Shown piece by piece: positions 1-6,830 of a stretch of 14,180 bases of DNA (position 1 is its first letter; every line of letters begins with the position of its first letter). The stretch spans positions 1-14,180 of the forward strand of contig CAZFIO010000041.1 of the NCBI GenBank assembly GCA_964519585.1, read 5' to 3'. The position numbers and the translations under genes are program-made. Origin of the DNA: CAZFIO01 sp964519585 (lineage in GTDB: Bacteria; Bacillota; Clostridia; Tissierellales; Tissierellaceae). The notes beneath the pieces are model-generated. The model worked only from the letters and a program-made list of their open reading frames with translations, was not told the DNA's origin and did not search any database.

Positions 1-1574
1 GTTTTAAATACAATAATATAAATATACTTAACAGAAAAAAACACATAAAAAAACTTAAAGGTGATATTGATTCCAGTTTGGCTTTGAAGGAAGATTTATA
101 TAAAGATGAAGGCGAAATTGAAATCAAGCTTTTAGCATTTGAAAAAGAATATAATGAAATAAGTGACCTTGTAAGAAAGAATGAACTAGAACTTATTAAT
201 TTAACAAATAAAAGAGAAATTTTATACATGGAAGAAAAAAAGTTAAGTGAAAACCATAAGTTAAGAATGGAAGGAATTCAATTAGAAGTAAAAGAAATGG
301 AGTCCAATGAGTTTAGGATAAGAACTGATGAAAAGGATCTTGAAGTTTCTATGTTTGATTATGACAATCATACAAATAAGACGGATGAATTTTCTACAGA
401 TTATAATTTAAACTTAGATGCTAGGGAAAAACTATTAAGGGAAATAACAGATTTAAAGATAGCTATTAATTCTAAAGAAAACATAATTATAAATTTGGAA
501 AATCAAATTATAAGGGCAAAAAAAGAAAAAGGAGATTATAATAATTCTTTACTTAGGGCAAAAAATTCAATTCTACAATTAGACCAGGATACAAGACAGG
601 GTAAAATTGACCTAGAAGAATTGTTAAAGTTACTTGAGGACTTAGGTGAAAAACAAGAAAACAACAGGGAAGAATTAGAGGATTTATCAAAAAACAGGGA
701 AGAATTAAAAGAAGTATATAATTATAAGCATAGTGATTTAGAAAACATTAACGAATCTTTAATCATACTTGGAAAGGATAGGAATCAAAGTGAATTGAAG
801 GTTTCTAGATTTAATTTTCATATAGAAAATATTACAAATAGTTTAAAAGAAATATATGAATTAGAACTTCATGAAGCCTTAGAATTTGAAGTGGAGATTT
901 CAGACATAAGCAAGGCAAAAGCTAAAGTAAAACAGCTTAAAAACTTAATAAGGGATTTAGGTAGCATAAATATTTCCTCTATAGACGATTTCAAGGAGAC
1001 CAAAGACAGGTTGGAATTTTTAAATAAGCAATTCCAGGATCTTTCAACTAGTAAAGAGGACTTGAAAAAGATTATTGTAGATATGGAAAAAGAAATGAAA
1101 AAGATTTTTTCAAACTCTTTTAAAGTAATTAACAAAAACTTCTCTCAAGTATTTACTATCTTGTTCCAGGGGGGTAAGGCATCTCTGGTTTTTGAAGATG
1201 AGGAAGATATTTTAAATTGTGGAATAGAGATTCAGGCCCAACCACCAGGTAAAAGATTACAAAATATTAACCTGCTATCAGGTGGTGAAAAGTCCTTAAC
1301 AGCTGTGGCAATTTTATTTGCTATATTGCAAACAAAACCTTCTCCATTTTGCGTACTGGATGAAATCGATGCATCTTTGGATGAAGCTAATATAAGCAGA
1401 TACACAGAGTATCTTAAGAAATTTAGGGAAGAAACTCAATTTGTCCTTATCACCCATAGAAAGACCACTATGGAGATTGCCAATGTTTTATATGGGGTTA
1501 CTATGGAAAATGAGGGAGTAAGTAAACTTGTTTCAGTAAAATTAAAAGATTATATTCAAGATACTGCTAGTTAG
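1..1574 (+). CDS. smc: Chromosome segregation ATPase SMC, C-terminal part (5' end outside window)
   Basis: SMC is the ATPase of bacterial condensin. It works as a homodimer with ScpA and ScpB to compact and separate newly replicated chromosomes. The reading frame is open from base 3 to the stop at 1572-1574, 523 codons, so the gene enters from the left edge; full-length SMC is about 1,180 residues. The first codons (NINILNRKKHI) resemble the segment just after the hinge. A long charged coiled coil rich in E, K, L and N follows, to roughly base 1130. The C-terminal ATPase head then carries the ABC signature LSGGEKS (1275-1295), Walker B with D-loop VLDEIDASLDEA (from 1353) and the switch histidine in ITHRKTTME (His at 1455-1457). 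Walker A lies in the missing N-terminal half. A TTG at 78 is an internal leucine codon, not a start. The stop codon lies inside the SD sequence of ftsY, so the two are probably co-transcribed. Confidence 0.96.
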   Translation, partial: FKYNNINILNRKKHIKKLKGDIDSSLALKEDLYKDEGEIEIKLLAFEKEYNEISDLVRKNELELINLTNKREILYMEEKKLSENHKLRMEGIQLEVKEMESNEFRIRTDEKDLEVSMFDYDNHTNKTDEFSTDYNLNLDAREKLLREITDLKIAINSKENIIINLENQIIRAKKEKGDYNNSLLRAKNSILQLDQDTRQGKIDLEELLKLLEDLGEKQENNREELEDLSKNREELKEVYNYKHSDLENINESLIILGKDRNQSELKVSRFNFHIENITNSLKEIYELELHEALEFEVEISDISKAKAKVKQLKNLIRDLGSINISSIDDFKETKDRLEFLNKQFQDLSTSKEDLKKIIVDMEKEMKKIFSNSFKVINKNFSQVFTILFQGGKASLVFEDEEDILNCGIEIQAQPPGKRLQNINLLSGGEKSLTAVAILFAILQTKPSPFCVLDEIDASLDEANISRYTEYLKKFREETQFVLITHRKTTMEIANVLYGVTMENEGVSKLVSVKLKDYIQDTAS

Positions 1575-1584
1575 GAGGATACCA

Positions 1585-2580
1585 ATGGAAAAGTGGTTCA
1601 AAAAGAAAGATAAAGTTCAAAGTAATAATATCAATGACTCAGATAATCCTATAGACAAGGAAGCAAATATTGGTTTTTTTGATAAATTGAAGGTAGGTTT
1701 ATCCAAGACCCGTAATGAACTATCAGGTAGAATTGATGGAATTCTAAATATGTATAAGAAGCTTGATGAAGAATTATTTGATGATTTAGAAGATGTTTTG
1801 GTGACTGCAGATATAGGTGTCAACACCACTATTGAATTAATCAATAGGGTGAAAGAAAGAGCAAAAACAGATAAGATAGACAATCCAGAAGAAATAAAAG
1901 AAATTTTAAGGGAAGAAATTAAAGGTATGATGCAGGTATCAGGCCAAACTACCGAGTTAAATATAGAACCTAGTCCTGCAATTATCCTGGTAGTAGGTGT
2001 AAACGGAGTTGGAAAGACAACTACAATTGGTAAGCTAGCCCACAATTTAAAAAGTAAAAATAAAAAGGTATTAATAGCCGCTGGAGATACTTATAGGGCT
2101 GCAGCTATAGAACAACTTGAAGAGTGGAGCAACCGTTCTGGAGCTGAATTTATTGCTCACAGAGAGGGGTCAGACCCTAGTGCAGTAATATATGATGGAA
2201 TTCATGCTGCAAAAGCTAGAAAAACTGATATTTTAATCTGTGATACAGCAGGAAGACTTCATAACAAAACAAATTTAATGAATGAGTTAAATAAAATAGT
2301 TCGTGTGATTGATAGAGAATATCCAGAGGCCAGCAAGGAAGTACTACTGGTTTTAGATGCTACAACAGGGCAAAATGCTATTAACCAGGCAAAGGTATTT
2401 AAGGAAGTAGCAAATATAAGTGGTGTTGCACTAACAAAACTTGATGGTACAGCAAAGGGTGGGGTAGTTATTGCACTGGAGGCTGAGTTAGGACTAAGTG
2501 TAAAGTTAATAGGTGTAGGGGAAGGGATAGATGATCTACAGACTTTTGACTTAAATAGTTTTGTTGATGCAATAATATAA
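1585..2580 (+). CDS. ftsY: Signal recognition particle receptor FtsY
   Basis: FtsY is the membrane-associated SRP receptor GTPase. It pairs with Ffh to deliver ribosome-nascent-chain complexes to the Sec translocon. The 331-residue protein has a short basic/polar N-terminus (MEKWFKKKDK) in place of the long acidic A domain of enterobacteria, as is usual in Bacillota. A helical N domain follows (about 30-110), then the G domain: P-loop GVNGVGKTT (138-146), the insertion-box motif DTYRAAAIEQL, DTAGR (220-224), TKLDG (284-288) and the closing loop GEGIDDLQTFD. The ATG is preceded by TAGGAGGA (1572-1579), which includes the smc stop codon. An inverted repeat that can act as a terminator lies 30 bases downstream. 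All GTPase motifs are intact. Confidence 0.97.
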   Translation: MEKWFKKKDKVQSNNINDSDNPIDKEANIGFFDKLKVGLSKTRNELSGRIDGILNMYKKLDEELFDDLEDVLVTADIGVNTTIELINRVKERAKTDKIDNPEEIKEILREEIKGMMQVSGQTTELNIEPSPAIILVVGVNGVGKTTTIGKLAHNLKSKNKKVLIAAGDTYRAAAIEQLEEWSNRSGAEFIAHREGSDPSAVIYDGIHAAKARKTDILICDTAGRLHNKTNLMNELNKIVRVIDREYPEASKEVLLVLDATTGQNAINQAKVFKEVANISGVALTKLDGTAKGGVVIALEAELGLSVKLIGVGEGIDDLQTFDLNSFVDAII

Positions 2581-2586
2581 TATATG

Positions 2587-2615
2587 TTGACAATTAAATT
2601 AATTTAATATAAAAT
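2587..2615 (+). promoter_or_regulatory. Candidate sigma-A promoter P1 for ylxM-ffh operon
   Basis: A perfect -35 TTGACA (2587-2592) is followed after exactly 17 bases by TAAAAT (2610-2615), a 5/6 match to the -10 consensus. It lies just past the ftsY stop and points toward ylxM. Transcription would start near 2622, inside the left arm of the inverted repeat described separately. The match is good enough to call, but AT-rich spacers give some chance hits. Confidence 0.6.
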
Positions 2616-2652
2616 AGTACTGTCAACTTAATAGGTTGACAGTACTATTTTA
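2610..2652 (+). terminator. 18-bp perfect inverted repeat after ftsY, likely terminator
   Basis: Bases 2610-2627 pair without a mismatch with 2635-2652 around a 7-base loop (TTAATAG). In RNA read through from ftsY, the left arm begins with AAAA and the right arm ends with UUUUA. It therefore resembles a rho-independent terminator able to work in either direction, although the U run is short and lies within the stem. The left arm also covers the -10 of P1 and the right arm contains another TTGACA. A protein-binding operator is an alternative reading. Confidence 0.6.
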
Positions 2653-2665
2653 GTGGTGATATAAT
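2636..2665 (+). promoter_or_regulatory. Second promoter-like element overlapping the ylxM start
   Basis: TTGACA (2636-2641) in the right arm of the inverted repeat is followed, after 18 bases, by an extended -10, TGATATAAT, whose hexamer TATAAT is at 2660-2665. The hexamer shares bases with the ylxM SD/spacer region and start codon (TATAATG). A transcript would begin near 2672, inside ylxM, so it could serve ffh and later genes but not full-length YlxM. SD-plus-spacer strings of the type GGTGATAATATG occur elsewhere here, so chance resemblance is possible. Confidence 0.35.
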
Positions 2666-3041
2666 GATAGATAAAGTGATAGAAATAGGAATTTTATTTG
2701 ATTTTTATGGTAAATTGCTTAGTCCAAGGCAATACAATGTTGTTGAATCCTTTTATATTCTAGACTTATCCCTATCTGAAATAGGCGAAGATCTAGGTAT
2801 TAGTAGGCAAAGTGTTTATGACACCCTAAAAAGGTCTGAAACAAATTTATTTAAATTTGAAAATAGACTTGGTTTGCTTAAAAAGTTTAGGGACAAGAAT
2901 GATGATATTGCTGAAATTATAGATCTATCAAATGATATAGAAAAAAAGATTCAAATTAATAACAAGGGTCAAGATAGAGATATAATTGAATTAATAAATA
3001 AAATAAAAAAAATCGGTTTAAAAATTTTAAAAAATAGCTAG
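2664..3041 (+). CDS. ylxM: YlxM/p13-family helix-turn-helix protein linked to SRP
   Basis: A member of the small YlxM (UPF0122) family, encoded next to ffh in many Bacillota and mycoplasmas. Streptococcal YlxM has been reported to bind the SRP and modulate its GTPase. The 125-residue protein starts with the family motif LFDFYGKLLSPRQ (about 11-23). A sigma-70 region-4-like helix-turn-helix follows, LSLSEIGEDLGISRQSVYDTL (about 34-54). The tail is lysine- and isoleucine-rich and probably helical; the protein is slightly longer than the roughly 110-residue relatives I recall. The start is supported by GTGGTGAT (2653-2660) and by alignment of the N-terminal motif. Its stop codon (TAG, 3039-3041) lies in the SD sequence of ffh, so the two are likely translationally coupled. 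Confidence 0.9.
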   Translation: MIDKVIEIGILFDFYGKLLSPRQYNVVESFYILDLSLSEIGEDLGISRQSVYDTLKRSETNLFKFENRLGLLKKFRDKNDDIAEIIDLSNDIEKKIQINNKGQDRDIIELINKIKKIGLKILKNS

Positions 3042-3054
3042 GGGGTTTAATAAA

Positions 3055-4395
3055 ATGGTATTTGAAAGCTTATCTGAAAAACTGCAAAATGCCCTAGGGA
3101 AATTAAGAGGAAAAGGAAAGCTTACTGAAAAAGATGTGGATATGGCTCTAAGAGAGGTAAGACTTGCGCTTTTAGAAGCAGATGTTAACTTTAAGGTTGT
3201 AAAAGACTTTATTAAGAATGTTAAGTCTAGGGCAATTGGCGATGAAGTAATGCAGAGCTTAACCCCAGGCCAACAAGTTATAAAAATTGTAAACGAAGAA
3301 CTAACAAGATTAATGGGTGAAAATGAATCTAAAATTGAATTTTCTTCCAAGCCTCCTACAGTTATACTTATGTGTGGTTTGCAAGGGGCAGGTAAAACAA
3401 CAACTTGCGGAAAGCTGGCTTATAATTTAAAAAAACAAAATAAAAGGCCTTTGTTAGTTGCTTGTGATGTTTATAGGCCTGCTGCTATTAAACAGTTAGA
3501 GGTAGTAGGAGAAAGAGCAGAGGTTCCTGTATTTTCCATGGGGGATAAGCACAGTCCTGTAAATATAGCTAAGGCTGCACTGGAGCATGGAAAAAAGAAT
3601 GGAAATGATGTAATAATTATAGATACAGCTGGTCGTCTTCACATTGATGAAGAGTTAATGAAGGAAATTCACGATATTTATAAGGCTGTTAATCCAAATG
3701 AAGTACTCCTAGTATTGGATGCAATGACAGGCCAGGATGCGGTAAATGTTGCAAAATCCTTTGATGATAAACTGGGAATTTCAGGAGTTGTTTTAACTAA
3801 GTTAGACGGGGATGCAAGAGGAGGTGCAGCCTTATCTATTAGGGCTGTAACAGATAAACCTATTAAATATGTGGGAATTGGTGAAAAACTGGATCAATTG
3901 GAGGCCTTTCATCCCGACAGAATGGCATCTAGGATACTTGGGATGGGGGATGTTTTAAGTTTAATTGAAAAGGCTCAAGCAAATATAGATGCTGAAAAGG
4001 CTAAGGAACTAGAGAAAAAACTTAGAAGTGCTCAATTTACCCTAGATGACTTTTTAGATCAACTGGAGCAAATGAAGAACTTGGGACCGCTGGACCAAAT
4101 TTTAGGAATGATGCCTGGAGTTAATTCTAAAGCCTTGAAAAACTTAAATGTTGATGAAAAGGACCTATCATATATTGAAGCTATAATTAAGTCAATGACT
4201 AAAAAGGAAAGAACCATTCCTGAAATAATTGATAGTAGTAGAAGGAAAAGAATTTCTCAAGGTAGTGGAACTAGTGTCCAAGAAGTAAATAAATTGTTAA
4301 AACAATTTAAGGAAACAAAAAAGATGATGAAAAAGCTAACTGATATGGAAAAAACCATGAAGAAGAAAGGGAAATTTGGATTCCCCTTTTTCTAA
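3055..4395 (+). CDS. ffh: Signal recognition particle protein Ffh (SRP54)
   Basis: Ffh binds the 4.5S/6S SRP RNA and the signal sequence of nascent membrane and secreted proteins, then docks on FtsY in a GTP-dependent complex. The protein has 446 residues, a normal length. The N domain spans about 1-95. The G domain has P-loop GLQGAGKT (108-115), DVYRPAAIKQL, DTAGR (190-194), TKLDG (248-252) and the closing motif GEKLDQLEAFHPDR. A methionine-rich M domain begins near residue 328 (FTLDDFLDQLEQM) with MMPG in the finger loop, and the RNA-binding SRRKRISQGSG motif starts at about 395. The C-terminus is basic with many Lys and Met. SD GGGGG (3041-3045) overlaps the ylxM stop. The SRP RNA gene itself is not in this window. 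Confidence 0.97.
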   Translation: MVFESLSEKLQNALGKLRGKGKLTEKDVDMALREVRLALLEADVNFKVVKDFIKNVKSRAIGDEVMQSLTPGQQVIKIVNEELTRLMGENESKIEFSSKPPTVILMCGLQGAGKTTTCGKLAYNLKKQNKRPLLVACDVYRPAAIKQLEVVGERAEVPVFSMGDKHSPVNIAKAALEHGKKNGNDVIIIDTAGRLHIDEELMKEIHDIYKAVNPNEVLLVLDAMTGQDAVNVAKSFDDKLGISGVVLTKLDGDARGGAALSIRAVTDKPIKYVGIGEKLDQLEAFHPDRMASRILGMGDVLSLIEKAQANIDAEKAKELEKKLRSAQFTLDDFLDQLEQMKNLGPLDQILGMMPGVNSKALKNLNVDEKDLSYIEAIIKSMTKKERTIPEIIDSSRRKRISQGSGTSVQEVNKLLKQFKETKKMMKKLTDMEKTMKKKGKFGFPFF

Positions 4396-4428
4396 ATAGA
4401 TACAAATATTTAAAGGAGGTGAGCAAAT

Positions 4429-4701
4429 ATGGCTGTAAAGATAAGATTAAGAAGAATGGGTGCAAAGAAAAATCCTTTTTATAGAATAATCGTAGCTGAC
4501 TCTCGTAGCCCTAGAGATGGTAGGTTTATAGAAGAGATTGGATATTATAATCCTTTAACTGAACCAAAAACTATTAAAATAGATAATGAAAAAGCTACTA
4601 CCTGGTTAAATAATGGAGCAAAACCAACTGAAACAGTAAATAGATTATTTAAGGAAAATGGAGTATATAATATGCCTAATCAGACTGAATCAGAGGAATA
4701 G
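4429..4701 (+). CDS. rpsP: 30S ribosomal protein S16
   Basis: S16 is an early-to-middle assembly protein of the 30S subunit that contacts 16S rRNA. The 90-residue sequence shows the family opening MAVKIRLRRMGAKKNPFYRI, then ADSRSPRDGRFIEEIGYYNP and the WLNNGAKPTETVNRL helix. The tail is short and acidic (QTESEE). A very strong SD (AAAGGAGGTG, around 4412-4421) fits the need for high expression. It sits 33 bases after ffh with no promoter or terminator visible between, so it is probably read from the ylxM-ffh transcript. Confidence 0.97.
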   Translation: MAVKIRLRRMGAKKNPFYRIIVADSRSPRDGRFIEEIGYYNPLTEPKTIKIDNEKATTWLNNGAKPTETVNRLFKENGVYNMPNQTESEE

Positions 4702-4718
4702 TTCTAGGAGGTGTAATA

Positions 4719-4949
4719 ATGGGTGAATTAGTTGAATATATTGCAAAAGCACTTGTAGATTTTCCAGATCAAGTAAGTGTAAATGAAATAGAGGGTTCAC
4801 AATCAATTATTATAGAACTTAAGGTTGCCCAAGAAGATATGGGTAAGGTAATTGGGAAGCAGGGAAGAATTGCTAAGGCTATAAGAACTGTTGTAAAAGC
4901 TGCTGCTATTAAGGAAAATAAAAGAGTAGTAGTTGAAATTATTCAATAA
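4719..4949 (+). CDS. khpA: KH-domain RNA-binding protein KhpA (YlqC family)
   Basis: A 76-residue single KH domain. In streptococci and other Bacillota, KhpA forms a complex with the KH/R3H protein KhpB (Jag/EloR) and affects cell elongation and RNA levels. The diagnostic GxxG loop is in GKVIGKQGRIAKAIRTVV, with a VNEIEGSQSIIIEL strand region before it and the usual short VVVEIIQ end. The SD CTAGGAGGTG lies just upstream. In B. subtilis a further gene (ylqD) separates this family member from rimM; here rimM follows directly. The stop codon lies within a hairpin. Confidence 0.93.
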   Translation: MGELVEYIAKALVDFPDQVSVNEIEGSQSIIIELKVAQEDMGKVIGKQGRIAKAIRTVVKAAAIKENKRVVVEIIQ

Positions 4950-4972
4950 GGGATTAGGATTCTAATCCCTTA
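4947..4972 (+). other. 11-bp perfect hairpin containing the khpA stop codon
   Basis: Bases 4947-4957 pair perfectly with 4962-4972 around the tetraloop GATT. The khpA TAA (4947-4949) forms the base of the stem. It is followed by AAACATTATTAC rather than a T run, so it does not look like a standard rho-independent terminator. It could slow or partly decouple ribosomes between khpA and rimM, or be an RNA-processing site; that role is inferred. Confidence 0.6.
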
Positions 4973-4996
4973 AACATTATTACAGTGGGTGTTAAT

Positions 4997-5494
4997 ATGG
5001 AATATATAGCTGTAGGTAAAATTATAAACACTTATGGAATAAAAGGCCAGGTTAAGGTTTATCCTTATACAGATGAAATAGATAGATTCTCAGAATTGAA
5101 AACTGTATATATTGGACAAAACAAACTTAAGGTGGAAATTGAGAATGTAAAATATCATAAGGGTTTTGCTATTTTAAAATTATTTGGCTTTAATAATATA
5201 AACGAGGTTTTATTATTCAAGGATGAGTTATTATATATTGATGATAAAAACCTAAAGAAACTACCAGAAAATCATTATTTTATTTTTGATTTATTAGACT
5301 GTGAAGTGGTAGATATATCAGGAAAAAAACTAGGTTATTTGTCAGAAGTACTACAATACTCTAGTAATGATGTATACACAGTAAAAAACAATAATAAGGA
5401 ATACTTTATTCCTGCTGTAAAAGAATTTATCAAAGAAGTTAATATTGCAGAAAAAAGAATTGTTGTTAGGACTATAGAGGGAATGATTGAATGA
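4997..5494 (+). CDS. rimM: Ribosome maturation factor RimM
   Basis: RimM helps fold the 3' domain of 16S rRNA around S19 and the 30S head during assembly. The 165-residue protein has an N-terminal beta-barrel with the family motif GKIINTYGIKGQVKVYPYTD and a C-terminal PRC barrel (HYFIFDLLDCEVVD to EYFIPAVKEFIKEV, about 90-155). I place the start at the ATG at 4997: a GTG 12 bases upstream would put the SD-like GTGGGTG (4985-4991) inside the coding sequence, whereas family members begin close to this MEYIAVGKI. The stop TGA overlaps the trmD ATG (ATGA, 5491-5494), a classic coupled arrangement. Confidence 0.94.
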   Translation: MEYIAVGKIINTYGIKGQVKVYPYTDEIDRFSELKTVYIGQNKLKVEIENVKYHKGFAILKLFGFNNINEVLLFKDELLYIDDKNLKKLPENHYFIFDLLDCEVVDISGKKLGYLSEVLQYSSNDVYTVKNNNKEYFIPAVKEFIKEVNIAEKRIVVRTIEGMIE

Positions 5495-6237
5495 AGATTG
5501 ATATTTTAACCCTATTTCCTGACTTTATTAACAATATTAATAGCTGGAGTATAATTGGTAGGGCAGTGGAAAAAAACATCCTAACCATAAATACAACTAA
5601 TATAAGAGATTTTTCTAAGAATAAACATAGAAAAGTAGATGATTACCCTTATGGTGGTGGTCCAGGGATGGTAATGACCCCCCAACCAATTTTCGATTCA
5701 ATAGATAAGGTAAAAGGAGAAAACTCTAAGGTTATTTATCTATCACCTAGGGGAAGGAAACTAAGTCAAAAAATATTAAATGATTTGTCTAAGGAGGAAC
5801 ATTTAATATTACTGTGTGGCCATTATGAAGGTATAGATAATAGGGTGATAGAAAACTATATAGATGAAGAAATCTCAATTGGAGATTATGTCTTATCTGG
5901 TGGAGAAATACCTGCTATGGTGCTAATAGATGGAGTAACAAGGCTACTTCCAGGGGTACTAAGTTCTGAAGAATCCTACAAGGATGATTCCCACTACCAG
6001 GGTCTATTAGAATATCCACAATATACCAGACCAAGCAATTTTAGGGGCTTAAAGGTTCCGGAAATTCTTTTATCAGGGGATCATGAAAAGATTAGTGAAT
6101 GGAGAAAAAAGGAATCTCTTAAGGCAACCCTTATAAGAAGGCCTGACTTATTTAGTGAATATGATTTAGATAAGAAGGAATTAGACTATATTGAGTTAAT
6201 AAAATCTCAAGAAAATCTAACTAATAAATTAAAATAA
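5491..6237 (+). CDS. trmD: tRNA (guanine-37-N1)-methyltransferase TrmD
   Basis: TrmD uses S-adenosylmethionine to methylate G37, next to the anticodon of certain tRNAs, which prevents +1 frameshifting. It is a SPOUT enzyme with a deep trefoil knot and acts as a homodimer. The 248-residue protein contains all family blocks: opening MKIDILTLFPDFI, RKVDDYPYGGGPGMVM, YLSPRGRKLSQ, the cofactor-binding knot (LLCGHYEGIDNRVIE and SIGDYVLSGGE), the linker SHYQGLLEYPQYTRP, and the C-terminal helical domain ending with the WRKKESLKATLIRRPDL block. The start codon overlaps the rimM stop. No terminator is visible downstream before the rplS promoter. Confidence 0.97.
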   Translation: MKIDILTLFPDFINNINSWSIIGRAVEKNILTINTTNIRDFSKNKHRKVDDYPYGGGPGMVMTPQPIFDSIDKVKGENSKVIYLSPRGRKLSQKILNDLSKEEHLILLCGHYEGIDNRVIENYIDEEISIGDYVLSGGEIPAMVLIDGVTRLLPGVLSSEESYKDDSHYQGLLEYPQYTRPSNFRGLKVPEILLSGDHEKISEWRKKESLKATLIRRPDLFSEYDLDKKELDYIELIKSQENLTNKLK

Positions 6238-6245
6238 CTTACTAG

Positions 6246-6274
6246 TTGAATATAGAATTTTATTATGATATAAT
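6246..6274 (+). promoter_or_regulatory. Promoter for rplS
   Basis: TTGAAT (6246-6251), a 17-base spacer, and a perfect TATAAT (6269-6274) preceded by TG one base upstream, which makes an extended -10 (TGATATAAT). It starts a few bases after the trmD stop and points toward rplS. This is one of the clearest promoters in the window. Expected start of the RNA is near 6281. Confidence 0.75.
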
Positions 6275-6280
6275 ACCTAA

Positions 6281-6347
6281 GGTATGTAATACGGATGTTC
6301 CTCTATCTCAATGGTATGAACATCTAGGGAGAAGGGAGGTTTGAACA
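6281..6347 (+). promoter_or_regulatory. Structured 5' leader of rplS (candidate L19 leader)
   Basis: About 67 bases of untranslated RNA separate the promoter from the rplS start. GATGTTC (6294-6300) pairs perfectly with GAACATC (6318-6324) around a 17-base loop, and a G-U pair can close the base. The loop begins CTCT; together with the last C of the stem, CCTCT (6300-6304) can also pair with GGAGG of the SD (6335-6339), giving an alternative fold. L19 leaders that mediate autoregulation are known in low-GC Gram-positives. Placing this RNA in that family is an inference from position and structure, not from a covariance search. Confidence 0.5.
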
Positions 6348-6695
6348 GTGGATATAATAAAAATGATAGAAGAAGAGCAATTAAGAAATGATTTAACTCC
6401 ATTCAATGTGGGGGATACTGTTCAAGTTCATTACAGAATTGTTGAAGGCGCAAGAGAAAGAATTCAAGTATATGAAGGTACAGTTATTAAAAAGCAAGGC
6501 GGAGGAGTTGGGGAAACTTTTACAGTTAGAAGATTATCTTATGGTGTAGGTGTTGAAAGAACATTTCCATTACATTCCCCTAGGATTGAAAAAATTGCTG
6601 TAACCAGAAGAGGTAAGGTAAGAAGATCTAAACTTTACTATTTAAGGGACAGACAAGGTAAGGCAGCTAAAGTTAAAGAAAAGAGATTATACTAG
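6348..6695 (+). CDS. rplS: 50S ribosomal protein L19
   Basis: L19 lies at the 30S-50S interface and contributes to an intersubunit bridge. The 115-residue protein matches the family throughout: NDLTPFNVGDTVQVHYRIVE, ERIQVYEGTVIKKQGGGVGE, TVRRLSYGVGVERTFPLHSP, and the basic end GKVRRSKLYYLRDRQGKAAK. The start is a GTG, supported by SD GGGAGG (6334-6339) eight bases upstream; an internal ATG at 6363 has no comparable site. It has its own promoter and leader and a terminator downstream, so it can be expressed separately from trmD. Confidence 0.97.
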   Translation: MDIIKMIEEEQLRNDLTPFNVGDTVQVHYRIVEGARERIQVYEGTVIKKQGGGVGETFTVRRLSYGVGVERTFPLHSPRIEKIAVTRRGKVRRSKLYYLRDRQGKAAKVKEKRLY

Positions 6696-6700
6696 TAAAT

Positions 6701-6723
6701 GGGACTGATAAGGTCCCTTTTTT
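6701..6723 (+). terminator. Rho-independent terminator after rplS
   Basis: GGGACT (6701-6706) pairs with GGTCCC (6712-6717), including one U-G pair, around the 5-base loop GATAA. Six T residues follow (6718-6723). It begins 5 bases after the rplS stop and has the standard form of an intrinsic terminator, although the stem is short. Confidence 0.8.
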
Positions 6724-6783
6724 ATAAGGAATAGAAATACTCTACTATTTTTTATAAGAAAAAGACTTTTTGACAGTGATTTC

Positions 6784-6830
6784 AACAAAAGCAACCTTCA
6801 ATGCACCGATAGGTGCTTTTGTTCTATTTT
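6784..6830 (+). terminator. Nested alternative hairpins upstream of rbgA
   Basis: Two structures share the same right-hand bases. The long form pairs AACAAAAGCA (6784-6793) with TGCTTTTGTT (6814-6823), with an extra CC/GG pair inside after a one-base bulge. The short form pairs GCACC (6803-6807) with GGTGC (6812-6816) around GATA and is followed by the T-rich TTTTGTTCTATTTT. Either could stop transcription; the two are mutually exclusive. It lies just before the rbgA SD. A TTGACA at 6770-6775 precedes it, but no -10 is found at the right distance. Confidence 0.5.

Noticed and set aside
78..80. TTG as a start codon for a 498-residue protein
   Set aside because: The frame is open upstream to base 3 and the upstream codons resemble SMC just after its hinge, so this is an internal leucine of a gene cut by the window edge.
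660..710. Repeated AACAGGGAAGAATTA in smc
   Set aside because: The two copies encode similar NREEL heptads of the coiled coil, as expected from coiled-coil composition rather than a separate repeat element.
6770..6775. TTGACA as the -35 of an rbgA promoter
   Set aside because: No acceptable -10 hexamer lies 16-18 bases downstream, where the sequence reads AACCTTC or similar.
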